The translations under genes and the position numbers were made by a program. The notes under the pieces were generated by a model. It did not search any database. It was given only the letters and a program-made list of their open reading frames with translations, and was not told where the DNA came from. Below are positions 33,011 through 44,920 of a stretch of DNA of 64,000 nt, piece after piece. The stretch covers positions 1,302,001 to 1,366,000 of the forward strand of contig JAPDOI010000039.1 in the NCBI GenBank assembly GCA_029168955.1. Reading direction: 5' to 3'. The DNA comes from Aplectana chamaeleonis. Lineage: Eukaryota; Nematoda; Chromadorea; Rhabditida; Cosmocercidae. Within the stretch, counting starts at the first letter, position 1; the number at the start of each line of letters is the position of its first letter.

Positions 33011-33285
33011 AAGTGTGCCCGAATGAGAATGGCGACCCACGCGGTCGGCCTGCTTGGCAGGCGGCAGTCGCCTGTGTCGCCCTCGGACGAGTGTTGGATT
33101 TCAACGACGGCCGTCCCCTCTCCCACTGATTGATCGGCGCAGTGCTTGCTGCCAGCCGGTGCCGGCCTCGTTCGTTGTCGATGGCGGTGGGGACTTTTCG
33201 CATGCTCGTCCGAGAGCGGCGATCGCGACGGACGCCTGCCAAGCACGCCGGCCGCGTGGGCAGCCATTCTCATTCGGACGCACCT
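33011..33285. mobile_element. MITE L2 (GTGCGTCCGAATG family)
   Basis: 275 bp, AAGTGTGCCCGAATGAGAAT to CATTCGGACGCACCT, with TA at 33009-33010 and 33286-33287. Inverted relative to L1. Confidence 0.88.
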
Positions 33286-33477
33286 TAATTCAAGCCACAG
33301 CCACTCAGAGTGATTTTTATAAGCCTTTGGGTTTTTTTAGTTTATTTTCTTGTTTTGCTCTTCTGTATGCTTGTTCTATGCTTGTTCTCCTTCCATATGA
33401 CAGCTGTTGTCGATGAACTTTCATCAAAATACCGCGTTGTTGTCCTCAAAAATTATCGTGGCAAAAATCGACCAGCA

Positions 33478-33542
33478 GAAGGGATCGAACCCGAGTCTCC
33501 GGTTGGTAGGTAGCCGCCTTGGACCACTCGGCCAAGTGGGAT
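33478..33542 (-). other. tRNA-like sequence (probable pseudogene)
   Basis: On the minus strand, TTGGCCGAGTGGTCCAAGGC matches a tRNA D-arm/A-box, and 26 bases further GGGTTCGATCCC matches the T-loop/B-box. The A-box form is that of serine/leucine tRNAs. The 5' and 3' acceptor sides do not pair and the T stem is poor, so it should not fold as a working tRNA. It could be a tRNA relic or a SINE head. Confidence 0.45.
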
Positions 33543-34003
33543 TGTTCTTGTTATTGAAAAGATAAAGAATATAGCACTTTTCATTTTCGTCGTTTCGACC
33601 TCATTTCAGAAAATTATAACTTTTCCTACAGTTACTCGGGCAAGTATTAATGTGTTCTTATGACCACCGGGGAGGTAGTATATCAGAAAAACATGGAATT
33701 ATGGACATTTCTGGCAGCCCGGTCCGGTCATTCCTTTGTTAGGAAAAAAGCTATTTTCTCAAGTGGATCTAAGTTTATTCTATTTGGAACACCTAATTTA
33801 TCTGAGAAGGCAACATATCCAATTGCTGTTGAGCCCAGTGACGAAGCCCATCGGGTTCTTTGCGCTCACCAGCGGCTTCTTGATGGGAAAACATCCGAGA
33901 AGTCCAGAAGCACTGCGTTGACACTTCGCAATAGCGAGCGATTCCTGGGAAACGTCTTGATGCGTTTTTCGGACCTTTAAAGGCATAAAATCACCTAGAC
34001 TTC
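33543..34003. other. No recognisable feature
   Basis: A 106-codon frame (33660-33980, + strand) has no recognised domain. Confidence 0.3.
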
Positions 34004-34007
34004 TTAG

Positions 34008-34660
34008 AGACAGTGGTAGCAATAAAATATGCTTGTCTTTTTTCCCCTTGAACCCTTTTCCGGATTCAGAGTAGAAGGACCTATAAGAAGAATCTGCGAA
34101 AAAAAAACTGTTTTGAGCCAAATTTAAAGCCTGAAGCTTCCTGTCTTTTGATGGTGGACGAGCCCACTCCACATCATCGGCATCGATGATCTCTATTATC
34201 AAGAACATCAGCTGGCTTGAAGTTGGAATTAAATCAATGAATAATTTTATTAACTACTTTACCAAATTCTAAGTGATCACAAGTGCCAGGCGAAACCAAA
34301 CCTCTCCAGCCGCTTCGCGGCTGGAGCGATATCAATCGGAATGATCTGCTCAAATATTTCTGTCCTCGTGGAGTTAAACATAGAATAAAGGGCCTGCTTA
34401 CATTGTTTATTTGTTTTCATTAGTTAAATTTGAATTCATTTCTGGCTGTGAACGTGAGTGATTTTTGACTACTCAGCACGAGACTGCCATCTTTTTTTGG
34501 CGGAGTTGTGCACGTGTGCACGAATTAGCAACTTAGGATCTTAATAATTCTATTTTTAGCTCGTTTCTTGTCGCGTAGCCTTAGTGGTCCTTCAGCCGTT
34601 TATGGATCAAGCTGATTTTTATTGTATTTTCCACAATTTGTTTCGTCACGACCACTGCCC
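34008..34660 (-). mobile_element. AGGCAG MITE, copy A9
   Basis: 653 bp, opposite in orientation to A6 (52235-52782) and aligned to it in several blocks (AAATATGCTTGTCTT near one end; the GATGTTCTTGATA...GATGCCGATGATGTGGAG segment; CACACGTGCACA inverted). Flanks TTAG and TTAA. The minus-strand frame at 33798-34208 runs through its end and is not a gene. Confidence 0.82.
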
Positions 34661-34689
34661 TTAAAGTTGTCCTCATGTCCTGGGCAAAA

Positions 34690-35104
34690 TGTTCCGGATT
34701 GTCATGTCAGGTAGGAGTTGTGATGCAATCCAGCATTGTCGTTGTATCACAGTCTTCATCGAGCTCATTGGTTCGGGAAACGCCCGAAACTTACTTCAGA
34801 ATATTCGAAATTTCCTGTATTTTGATCCTGAAGTGGCTTTCGAGAACAGCTCATGATAGACACCAGCTATTCACCAGCTGGCATTCGTGCGGTTGTGTTG
34901 CTGAGCTCTCCCTCGTCCAAGACGCTACTTCGTCTTTCTCCGGCTATTCTCGGCTTACCTGGCTATTATTCTTGCCCGTGTCGATCATCTTTGGCAAGGG
35001 GATATATCATAGCGAGCATTGAACCTTGCCTCGCTGGCAGGTGATTGATCTTCTGATTTTTCCCGTTTGACGATCTTTGGACTTGTCTGATTCATTTTGT
35101 TGAC
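34690..35104 (+). other. Repeat U (reverse) and probable LINE-A 5' leader
   Basis: 34690-34870 matches 31370-31560 in reverse. From about 34880 to the ATG at 35105 the sequence is probably the untranslated leader of LINE-A; its exact 5' end cannot be placed. Confidence 0.4.
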
Positions 35105-35489
35105 ATGGCTGCTCCTGTTTCCTCCATTGAGAATTCGCTGAGGAGCAACTCGAATGGAGCAAATGCACCGATTTCGCTGGTTGATGCAATCAAGGAGGTC
35201 AATAATTCGAAGAAAGTGCCCGTTTGCGTCAAAACCGTGCTGTCACAAATCGCTGATCGACTCCAAAGTATTATCGACGAGAACATCAATCTCCGACGGG
35301 AAAATGAAGAACTGAAGTCCCAACTGCAGGCAATTCGTAATGTTTCTTCGAGCTCAGTTATGAATAATGATTCAACGGATGGTTCCTTTGTTCATTGTGA
35401 TGAAAAGGAGAGGCTTAGATCAATCGTTGTGTGCAATATTCCTGAATCCGATTCACCATCATGTATTAGTTGGACCGTTTATGATCATG

Positions 35490-35503
35490 ACAAGGTCATG
35501 AAT
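35490..35503 (+). repeat. LINE-B target-site duplication, left
   Basis: ACAAGGTCATGAAT, identical to 39209-39222. Confidence 0.95.
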
Positions 35504-35775
35504 GTTGTTGTTGTTGTTGCCCATCTTCCACCATATACACTGATCCTGGATCCAACTTCCGGCTCGTTTACGACATAATCGAAGCAGATTGGGAACCTCT
35601 TCTTTGGAGGATCCCGGGATGGGGCGTTATTCAACCCTCTTTTTTTCTTTCTTTTTTTCAATTTTTTTTGTCTTTTTTTATTCATTTTTTTAGCTTTTAT
35701 TTATTTTTTTTTAGCTTTTATTTTTTTTTAGTTTTTTTCATACTTATATGATCAAAGTGAACAGTCAATGAATTA

Positions 35776-38700
35776 TCAAAGTGACAGGAAATTGACAACT
35801 TCCACTGGTTTGAGCCAGAGATCTTCGATTGTAAGGTGCGTTGGCTTTCCAGAGCATGAGAACATGTGAGGTACTGTGTGTTCCTCGAGCCCACAGTCAG
35901 GGCAAAGTGGGTTATCGGCTGCACTTATCTTATGCAGATACCATTGCGACTTCGAGTAGAAACCACTCCAGAGCTGGGATAGCGCTGCCCGATTCGATCT
36001 TGGTAAAGTCTCCTCCTCCTTCGCAATCTTCGGCGGCGGTCCACCTAGCAGGGGAGAGTTCATAGTACCCAAGAACTCTTTTACAAACTCCTTGTGAACT
36101 TCTTTCCGAATGCTCTCTGTAGTTCCAGGTCTTACCGACATTGGCTTCCCAGTTCTGACATGCTTCCTGATCTGTCTAGGCGGTTCCGGCTTCTTCATCA
36201 TGTCGTGCGATGGGTGTTCAGGGTCCATTGTCGCAACCGTACGATATTGACGAAACAGCATCTCATTATGAGCTTGGACTGGCATGATTCCCGTCTCGTT
36301 ACTCAGGTGGGTGGTGCTCGCCATCGCCAGGCTTCCCGTCGCGGTCCTCAAGGCTGCATTTTTGACACGCTTGTAACCGGTCCCAGTGGAGACGGTGCAA
36401 TGAGCGGGCTCCAGGCTGGAGCAGCGTATGACATCACGGATTGTCTGACGGCACGGTAGGTCAATGTGAGCAGCTCTTTGTTTTGTCCCCAGTTCCTTCC
36501 TGCCAACGCTTTCAAGAGGTTTGCTCGTTTAGCCGTCTTCTTACGAACAGCTTCCGCATGTAGTCGTTCCGTCATCATAGTATCGAAATGATAGCCGAGA
36601 ATCGTCGGATTTCTTTCGTGTGTGATTTGCGTCCCATTTATGAACACTTTCGGCACGTATCTCGCTTGAGCAGGATGTGTTGTAAGAAGAGAGATAGTGG
36701 TCTTCTGGAGCGACAGTTGAAGATGTAGATCTTCCAGGGCCTTTGTTAGCATCGGAAGATAGTCGTTCAGGCGTTTTTCGCAGGTTCCCACATCTGGATG
36801 TGATGCAACCAAAGTTAGGTCATCCGCATATCCGACTAGGCGTGTTTCTGGTGGTGGTGCCGGGAGTTCTGCGATGTAGAAAGAAAACAGGAGCGGAGAG
36901 AGAACTGCACCTTGCGGTACCCCGGAGCGTACCAATCTTATGTTAGACATCTGGCCTCTAAACTCCGTTCGTATTGTTCTGCCCTTCAAGTAGCTGGAGA
37001 TCCAGCGGGCTAAACCTCTCGGCAGGGACTACTCCGCAAGCTTTTGACACAGCATGGAGATAACGACAGTGTCATAGGCTTTCTTCAAGTCGAGTGTAAC
37101 CATAATTGAGCGGCTAGGCGGTCTCTTCTCGTTTAACCCATCTGTAATGAATCCGGTGAGTTCGACCAACGCTGAGGTGGTAGAGAAGCCTTTCCGAAAA
37201 CCACTCAGCCATCCAGGGATTTGCAGGTGCGTCTCCAGTGTAGGAAGAATGGTTCTTTCAAAAGTGCGGGCCATAGATGAGATGATCGAAATAGGCCTGT
37301 AGCTGTTCATATCTTCAGCAGGTTTTCCGGCCTTCAGGAGTGGGAAGATTCTTGCCTCCTTCCAGTATGCCGGGATCAGTCCAGTTAACAGGGTTCTGTT
37401 GAAAAGGGCTCTAAGGCATTCACGGAAAATTGGTCCTGAATGTTTGAGCATGATGGGGGCCACACCACTTGTATCCAGCGCTCTAGACGACTTGCACTTC
37501 TTCAAGGCGGCGTCAATAAGGGCGGTCGTAATGAGTGGGACGTCTTCTCTCGAAAAGTTTTTGATCCATCGGAAGATCCTTCGTGAAGATTTCAGGCTTT
37601 GATGAGGGCATGGCGAACTGAACTGTTTGCATAGAAGGTTGGCCGTATTCTTGTTGTTCAACGGTTTGCCCTTACGCAGAATTTGGATGGGATTGGGTTT
37701 CACTGAACGGCCATCCAAAGCTTTCATGGTTGTCCATAGCTTGGAGGAGTTTGTACGATGATCTATGCCTTCCACGAACGCTCTCCAAGTCTGTTGTCGG
37801 TCCATCCTCACTTCTTCTGCGATTTCTCTGTTCAGCTCAGGGATCCTGGTGTTGGTGGGGTCCGTTTTACGAATCGAGTCTCTTTCCCTTATGAGGTCCT
37901 TAGCGTTATCCGAAAGTCCCGGCATAAAAGCCTTACGCCTCCCCTTAGGGATAGATTGTGACGTTGCTGTCCTTACGGCTGATGTCAGGAATCGATCCAT
38001 CTCCAGTGGGTCTGCCCGGAATTCAAAAACAGCAGATTGCTGTTCCAGCACAGACGAGAACTTGAACCAGTTCGCCTTTTCAAAGTTAACGAATGTGGTT
38101 CTCGGTGAGGAAGATATGAGGGCCTCGCTTTTGAACTCCATCAGGATCGGGAGGTGGTCACTCGCCCCTGTGTTCACGGTGTCCCAAGCTGCTGACGATG
38201 CTGAGTCCTGTGAGCACAGCGAGAGGTCCGGTGAGGACGGTCTTCCATATGTCGGCTTCCTAGTAGGGTGCGGTGCATCATTGAGATTCACGAAATCGGA
38301 CTGCGCTATCTCCTCTTCGAGGTCCTGTCCACGTTGGTCCTCTTCACCCTCTGACCATAGAGGACTGTGCGCGTTGACATCTCCCATGACGATTGTGGAT
38401 TTCCCGCATGTTAGGAATTGGGCGATAGACAGCTCGTATGAGGGTGGGCATGAGGATCTTGGCGGAGAGTAGAGGTTGTGAATGTGAACAGATCCAGCCT
38501 TCGTTTCCACAGCTATGGAGATGCATTCCGTGGTACCATCGCTAGTTGTTGGAGTGATCACACTGCACTGTAAGTCGTTTCTAACCAGAAAAGCCACACC
38601 TCCTCCAGAGCTCGTCCTGTCGTTTCTCAGGCAGGTGTAACCTCGAACAACCGGTGATCCGTGATTTGGGTCCAGTTTAGTCTCTTGGAGTCCCACAATT

Positions 38701-39026
38701 TCAGCTCCTATACGGTATGCGAGAGCTTCTAGTTCCGCTGATTTGTTGCGAAAACCATTGATATTCCATTGGATTATCTTCAGAGAATCGGGACTTGAAC
38801 GTTGAGGTCGAGATGCCGGCACGGCTACGCAGTTCGGGCACACGTATGAGCTGTCCGCATCCCTGAAGGACTTGAGACCGGAACATTTCCTCACATTAGT
38901 CCATTTCGTGCACTTGATACATTGGACGCTCCCTGCAGCGGCTGAGGTACCACACTGGGAGCAGGGCCATCGAATCCGACGAGGGGTCCAGGGTTTGCTT
39001 CGATTCCCGCACGCATGAGTAGACAA
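35776..39026 (-). pseudogene. LINE-B polyprotein: zinc finger, endonuclease, reverse transcriptase, C-terminal finger
   Basis: From 39026: a cysteine finger (CSQCGTSAAAGSVQCIKCTKW then YVCPNC), an exonuclease-endonuclease-phosphatase domain (IQWNINGFRNK, LQETKL, GGGVAFLVRND, VMGDVNAHSPLW, GASDHLPI) and a reverse transcriptase with TLDLKKAYDTV, RSGVPQGAVLSPLLFSFYI and GYADDLTLV, all catalytic aspartates present. The C-terminal part has CPDCGLEEHTVPHMFSC. Lesions: one amber stop in frame at 37029-37031 between the first RT motifs and SGVPQG, and a one-base shift in an A run near 36355. The final frame runs 36351-35776. Otherwise intact, so roughly 1,080 codons survive. Confidence 0.92.
38984..39010 (-). 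other. 2A-like motif upstream of the LINE-B polyprotein
   Basis: Minus-strand codons read AGIEANPGP, within LLIRCLLMRAGIEANPGP. This is the core of 2A 'ribosome-skipping' sequences (D-x-E-x-NPGP), here with G replacing the usual D. It lies one frame away from the zinc finger that follows, so a single-base shift separates the two; the neighbouring frame reads the same bases as KPWTP. Confidence 0.7.
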
Positions 39027-39208
39027 CGGATCAGCAGCGCCGGTTTATGCTGACCCGCAACCGAAAAAAATGGCTCCAGGACTCGTGAAAAGTGAATTCT
39101 GGGAGGTATAGTTGAGGACCTTTGACTTCGGAAGGATGACGGCAGTTGTAGACGACTTCTTCTTCCGCGTACGCTCTTGCCAACGAGTAGGCGATCCTCC
39201 ATAAGAGC

Positions 39209-39222
39209 ACAAGGTCATGAAT
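39209..39222 (+). repeat. LINE-B target-site duplication, right
   Basis: ACAAGGTCATGAAT, identical to 35490-35503. Confidence 0.95.
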
Positions 39223-39645
39223 ATTCTCGAGCATCTCAATGTTGAGTGCAGACCTACCGCTGTGTATCGTTTAGGCAGTCCTAATGATAGAAACAATAGG
39301 CCGTTGAAAGTTGTGCTACCTACTCGTTTTCATCAGCAGCAATCTGTGAAAAGAGCTTCTCTCCTACGTTCCTTCCCAGGCAGAGTTTTCCTTAGGGAAT
39401 TCCTGACTGCGGAGGAGTTGAAGCGCAGACGTGAAGCTCGACTCAATTCCATTTCGGGGACCCAGCCTTCAGCAACACTTTCACCTGCTGAGATGAGTTC
39501 TGGACATGGAAGTGTGAACGTGGCTCAAACTACCTCTGGTACCCAAGGCAACTTATGAAGGTTACCTGTTTCTCACGATCATAGTAGCTCTGGTTCTAGT
39601 GGGCGTTCCGATAATATTCGATGTCTATATGCTAATATAAAATCC

Positions 39646-42380
39646 TTGGGAAGTAATTCGAGCCACGTTGATAACGTTCTTAGTTCTCGTTTCGATATTT
39701 TTGCCTTCTCCGAAACCTGGCTCAAAAGCCAACACCTCATTTCCACAATGCTTGGAAACTATTTAAACGATTATACTGTTATTCGCTGCGATCGTGCCCG
39801 TCGTAAAGGCGGTGGGGTAGCTATTTTCGTGAGAAACACATTTCCACATTCTGTTATCCTCTCGAAATCTGTAAGGGACGGGTATGAGATTCTTGCTTTG
39901 GATATTTACTTCAATGGGAACCTGGTCCGGTTTGTGGTTCTTTACAGGATACCTTCTTGTACTGCGCCAAACTCGGAGCAACTTGTCAAAGCGATAAGTG
40001 ATTTAGTCACCTCGGAATATCCTGTAGTTATTGTGGGAGATTTCAATTTTCCAGATATTTGCTGGCAAACGCTACGCGGAAACTCCTCCGCTTCGACTGC
40101 TTTCATAAATATGTTGAAAGATCACGAATTATTGCAATTGGTGAGAGGTTCAACTAGAGGGGCTTCCATTCTTGACTTACTCATTTCTTCAAAACCTAAT
40201 CGGTGCGTCAATGTATCAATCCAGCCTCCTCTTGGTCTCAGTGATCATGATGGCATAGTTTTCCTCATTTCTGGATTGGAGTCTAACCGCTTTTTTGTTT
40301 ATCGCCGTGATTTATCCATGTTTGGCCTCGAAAAAGCATGCAATTTTTTAGTAAATATTAGACGGCTAGCGTCATTCGAAGTTCTCGAAACGGTAGACAG
40401 AAAATACGAATTGTTCATTGAGATTTTACAACATGCTTTGGATAATCATGCTCCTTGGGTTCCAGTTCATGCAAAGCTAGGTAATCTTCCTCCACACCTG
40501 GAGAGAATGTTAGAGCATAGAGATCGTCTTTACAATTACGCTAAATCGTCTGGCTATTGGGCTGGGTACAATGACTTTGCAGGTAGATTCCACAAAGAAC
40601 TCAAAAAGTTCAATAGAAGCGTAGAAAAAGGAATAATTGAGTCTAACAATAAGAGTGCTTTCTTCAGATACGTGAACTCTAGGCTTTCAGAAAGAACAGG
40701 AATTGGGTGTCTCAGATATGAAGGTGGAGTAGGTATAAGTAGGTGGAGTAGTATAGGTTCAATAGAACCATGTAACTGAAGCCGACAAAGCTGAAGTTTT
40801 AGCGAGACACTTTGCAAACGTCTATTTGATGGATGACGGGCGCATTCCCGATTTTCGTCCTGATGTTGCTACCCAAATGGAATCTTTTCCATGGTTTCAG
40901 CCGCATTAAATTTACCAAGCATTGCTGAAATGGCCTAGATCTTTCTCAGTTACACCTGATTTGATACCCTGGGCTTTCATTAGAGGCACAGCTTTGGCCA
41001 TCAAAAATCCATTGGCCTACATTTTCAACCAGTCGCTGTTTGGTGAAGTGCCTTCTCGATGGAGGCACTCTTTTGTAACTCCTATCTTGAAGAAAGAACC
41101 ATCTAGCGACCCAGGAAACTATAGGCCTGTGAGCATTACATCTACTTTTGTAGGCTTTTCGAAAAGAAACTGAAAAAGCATATTGTTTCTCACTTAGACA
41201 ATATAAAAATAATTCCAGGACCACAACATGGGTTCGTCAACGGTAGGTCCCTTGAAACAAATCTGTTGGAATGTGTTAACAGTTGGTCTAGGATTCTCGA
41301 TGAGAAGGGGGCTTGCGATGTAATATATTTTGACTTTGCTAAGGCATTTGACCGGGTCAGTCATCAAGAACTATTGCATAAGATCAAGGAGCTGCAGTTC
41401 CACCCAGTAGTAATTAGATGGATCGAAGCATACTTAACCGATCGAACATTCCAGGTCAAGGTTGGGTCAGCATTTTCCACTATTCAGCAAGCAGTAAGCG
41501 GAGTTCCTCAAGGAGGTGTACTTTCACCTATCTTGTTCAACATTTTCATCGCTGACTTGCCTTCTAATTTTGCTGCAGTTAACGTTGAGTGTGAGCAATA
41601 CGCGGATGACCTAAAGCTATATAGGAGGATTGAAAAATCTTCAGATTGTTTGGAACTCCAAAATGCAATTAACATTATATCTGAGTGGTCTAGGGAATGG
41701 CAGTTGCCCCTGGCTCCGCATAAGACCATCTATCTCCGGTTGGGTAAATCTGAGGTGGTTTTCAATTATTCTGTAGAAGGAAACATCATTGCTCCGACTA
41801 GGACAGTGAGAGATCTGGAATTCTTTTATGATCACAAACTGGAGTTCTCAGGTCATATTCGGAATATCCAAAACAAGGTCCACCTTCGTACACTTCCTTT
41901 GTTCAAGGCGCTTTCTACAAACAACACCAACGTCCTTTCGAGAGCATATAAAAAATACATTCGGCCGTTAATGGAGTGTGGAACAGCCGTTCTTAATCCT
42001 TGTAATAAAAGAGATATCCTTAAGCTCGAAAAATGCCAGAATAGCTTCACTAGAAAGCTGTTGATCAGGAAGCATGGGTTCTTGTATTGCAGAATCCCGA
42101 GATCTCATTTCCGGAATAAGTACTTCAACCTGCCTACGCTAGAATCAAGAAGGAAAGTGTTTGATGCTTGTATGGTCTACAAACTGATTAACGGTTGAAT
42201 CAAAATATGTTTCCAACAGTTTTTCCGTCTAAGACGAACTAGAACGAGAGGAGAACAGTATAAGGTTTTCACAGCTCGAGCAAGATCTAACATAGCGGCG
42301 CATGCTTTTGGTAATAGAGCAGCAAATGTTTACAGCCAGTTGATGCAGAACAACTGCACATAAAAACACCTTCCGGTGTT
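39646..42380 (+). pseudogene. LINE-A ORF2: endonuclease and reverse transcriptase (broken)
   Basis: 39646-40779 encodes the endonuclease: FAFSETWL, KGGGVAIFVRN, VGDFNFPDICW, TRGASILDLLIS and LSDHDGIVF, so the catalytic residues are present. The frame then shifts and a stop follows near 40910. RT N-terminal motifs resume at 40922-41173 (HSFVTPILKKEPSSDPGNYR). Another shift precedes 41266-42198, which has YFDFAKAFDRVSH, SGVPQGGVLSPILFNIFI and EQYADDLKLY and runs to a stop at 42198; homologous sequence continues to about 42380 in the same frame past that stop. At least three frameshifts or stops make it inactive. Confidence 0.9.
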
Positions 42381-42594
42381 TCAAACGTTTCGCTGATGCC
42401 AAGTTGCTCAGCAATTAGTGATGCGTGATTAACAGGTTTCCTAGAAAGGAATTAATTGGAAGGATTTTTGTTCGTTTACTATCTCCTTCTTCATTACGTG
42501 TTCCGTTTGCAGTCTCCCAGAATTATGGTAATTTATTCCCTTTTTTGTTCTCACGACGTCTTATATGTCGTAATAAATCTGATCTAATCTAATA

Positions 42595-43124
42595 GACCCA
42601 CTTTAGAACCTCAGATGGCAGACCTTAGAGCACCAGTGACAGATTTCTACTTCCAAGTGATTGGCGCGTCCGGCAGAACGCAAAAATCCCAAATTATTAT
42701 CGAAAAACACAAAAACGGACACGAACCAAAAAAGGAATAGACGTCGTAAATTGAAAATATTGACAGATAATCTCTCCCATCAAATTACCCTTCGCAAGCG
42801 TTATATTAGTAGCCTCTACCTTTTTTAAGTATTGAGCGAGCTTCCAAGCATTCAAATTGGTGGCCTCGGAGTGGAGTAGTTATTTTTCCTCCCTATTCCA
42901 CAAATTTTTTCATAATAACGCTAACACTGCCAAACTAATTCCCACGTCAAAGACCCTAATAAATGGTAATAGTATCATTTGGCTGCATTACAAATTGCAT
43001 TTATGCATTTAGCACTGCTTCCACGCCTTGTAGGAAATTGAAAATGTGATTGCGTTCTTTGTTGGTAGCCGCATATTCCGACTTTGTGCAGTGGCAAAAC
43101 AGAGAAATCTCGCAGCGATTATGG
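42595..43124. other. No recognisable feature
   Basis: About 530 bp after the LINE-A tail with no supported feature. Confidence 0.3.
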
Positions 43125-43128
43125 TGAA

Positions 43129-43527
43129 AGGCAGTGTCCGGGCAGAATTTCGATTCTGAGATTTTTCGCTGGATCTGTGCTCATGGTACAGGTAGTCCGA
43201 AGGAACATGCGAAAACTGCGTTAAAATCGGTCTTTTTCAAGTTATTAAAGCCACTTCCGTGAGCCGATGATCCAGAAAAGTCAGAAAAGTGTGGCCATCG
43301 TCCACATTTTAGCCGTCGTCCACGCATTCTTCCAGAGTGGTGCGTAATTATCGGTCATTCCAGCCATGATTATCATGCTGTGAATACCGTAATCCCTGAC
43401 TTTCAGGCTGTTTTCTTCAGCAATAAGGACTTAGAGTTTGTGAAAATTTTGGACGGTGCCCGGCTAGACCAGCCGAATCTATCTAACCCGAATTTCGGTG
43501 GTGTCAAAATCTGACCGGACCTTGCCT
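43129..43527 (+). mobile_element. Diverged AGGCAG MITE, copy A10
   Basis: 399 bp; starts AGGCAGTGTCCGGGCAGAAT and ends AATCTGACCGGACCTTGCCT. Right flank TTAA, left TGAA. The subterminal CCGG block distinguishes it from other copies. Confidence 0.7.
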
Positions 43528-43531
43528 TTAA

Positions 43532-44791
43532 TTCAATGTCAGAGATAAAAGCTGAATATCTTTGGGCAACAAGATGCGAATTCACAGAAGTGCGGCATGC
43601 AACCAGGAACATATATCTTGAATTGAGAATGTGTGTTCGAAAGGAACTGCACGACTAGCGATGTACGTATAGGCCTTTTGCCCAACTTAGTCGAGGTAAT
43701 GGACGAAGCAGCGGTGATAGATTTCCGCTCGCGCCCCACTAGCTGGGGTTGTCGCGATCGCGGCACGGCTCGCCGTTGCGTCTCGTCCATTTTCTCGGCT
43801 AGATTTGGCGAATGGCTTTTACTTTCGCCATCTGCTTGACCTGCCTCTTTTTGTATAGTGTGAACGAAGATACCTTTCTATCAATCAAATACAATGCTCA
43901 ATGATTTTCCACTTAGCGAATGATGTCGCAAATCTAACGCGACTGACAGGCGTTGAGCATTCGCGAGTTCCTGCTGATAATCGGGCTTTAGCAAAAAAAT
44001 ACAAATCACTTTCTGAGGTGGATAACAATGTATCTCAACCGCACATGGGAATCTGTGGAAGAATTTGAAATAGTGAAACTCCACGTTTATAAGAGATAAT
44101 GTACTCCTACAGTACGCTCACAGATGAGCAAGACGAGATGTTATTGTGCAGCCAAAAGCCCCATAAGTGCATAACTTTCCACCAGACTGAGTTTGTAATT
44201 TAGCAGAAAGCCAATTATGATAACGAAAACATCGGGAACGACATTTTAAACAATTGAGATGAATAGAGAAAGAAGAGCGTTGAAACAATTCCCATGCCGC
44301 TGTCAATTACAACAACACCTATTGTTTTCGTACAGGAGGTAGTCGTCATAGATACGGCAGGGGAGTGGCGCCTGGGCCGTGTTGGAGGCTCAACATCAAA
44401 AACCGAAACATAGAGGAACTTGAAGCCTAGGAATTGTACCTGTTTGGCAGGTTGCCTAGATACCTCTATATTCTCTTCTATCCCGATTTGTAGCGCCAGA
44501 AGAACCAAATCGGATTCCGAACCGTTAGAAACACCAGTGAAAACCAGTAAGCCGTTACCACAATCAGTGCGAAATGATATGTTGCCAGCAATGCGCAGAG
44601 TGTTGTAAAGCCAAGATCTAAACCCACGAGTTCCGATAGTCGTTCAACATCGACGTGTGGCGTTACGTGTTCAAGATTTGTTCCCTCGCCACAACATAAA
44701 ACTAGGGTTTAAGACTACGTTTCTTAATTTTCCTGTTCTCTGGATTCCCGCCAGACCATGCAGTTCGTGGCAAAAGGGCTCGTCCCCACTT
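43532..44791. other. No gene recognised
   Basis: About 1.26 kb. Short frames on both strands, none with recognisable domains or convincing splice sites. Confidence 0.3.
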
Positions 44792-44920
44792 AGGCCGGGA
44801 TCATACTTCCAGCAGCCAGCGACAGCGACAGTGAGCAACAGGCATATCGATTTAGGTCGATATGGATGGTAAACAAAGCGCCTCGTCGCTCGTTGCTGGA
44901 AGCACTTATGATTCCGGCCT
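44792..44920. mobile_element. Short MITE P1 (AGGCCGGGATCATA family)
   Basis: About 129 bp with inverted ends AGGCCGGGATCATACTTCCA and GCTGGAAGCACTTATGATTC. Boundaries approximate; duplication not clear. Related to P2. Confidence 0.65.

Larger units (their letters stand above)
35504..39208 (-). mobile_element. LINE-B: nearly complete non-LTR retrotransposon with (AAC)n tail
   Basis: 3705 bp inserted in LINE-A ORF1 on the opposite strand. The 14-bp duplication flanks it perfectly. The 3' end (plus-strand left edge) is five GTT units, i.e. an (AAC)n tail, and the 3' untranslated region (35520-35775) has a long T-rich plus-strand tract at 35638-35738. The perfect duplication and few lesions suggest a young insertion. 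Exact clade not assigned; the N-terminal zinc finger, 2A-like motif and C-terminal CCHC-like finger resemble I/ingi-type architectures. Confidence 0.93.
35105..39558 (+). pseudogene. LINE-A ORF1 (coiled-coil RNA-binding-type protein), split by LINE-B
   Basis: Part 1 (35105-35503) starts at a good ATG and has a coiled-coil stretch, VLSQIADRLQSIIDENINLR followed by RENEELKSQLQAI (residues about 45-75), then KERLRSIVVCNIPESDSPS and a break after VYDHDKVMN. Part 2 (39209-39558) resumes at DKVMNILEHLNVECRPTAV and continues with YRLGSPNDRNNRPLKVVLP, ending at a stop at 39558. The YRLG...RPLKVVLP pattern is the usual ORF1 signature of nematode CR1-like LINEs. Joined over the duplication, the frame is continuous, so ORF1 was intact when LINE-B landed. 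The function (binding element RNA) is inferred from the family. Confidence 0.85.
34880..42592 (+). mobile_element. LINE-A: CR1-type non-LTR retrotransposon, interrupted by LINE-B
   Basis: Order on the + strand: leader, ORF1 (35105-35503 and 39223-39558), ORF2 (39646 to about 42380) and a 3' untranslated region ending near 42592 in a short TCTAA repeat. Removing LINE-B and one 14-bp duplication joins ORF1 in frame. Frameshifts and stops in ORF2 make it inactive. Confidence 0.85.

Noticed and set aside
33798..34208. 136-codon minus-strand frame
   Set aside because: It overlaps the end of AGGCAG copy A9 and its N-terminal part is shared with A6.
37765..38472. 235-codon + strand frame
   Set aside because: It is antisense to the LINE-B endonuclease-RT frame, which has clear motifs.
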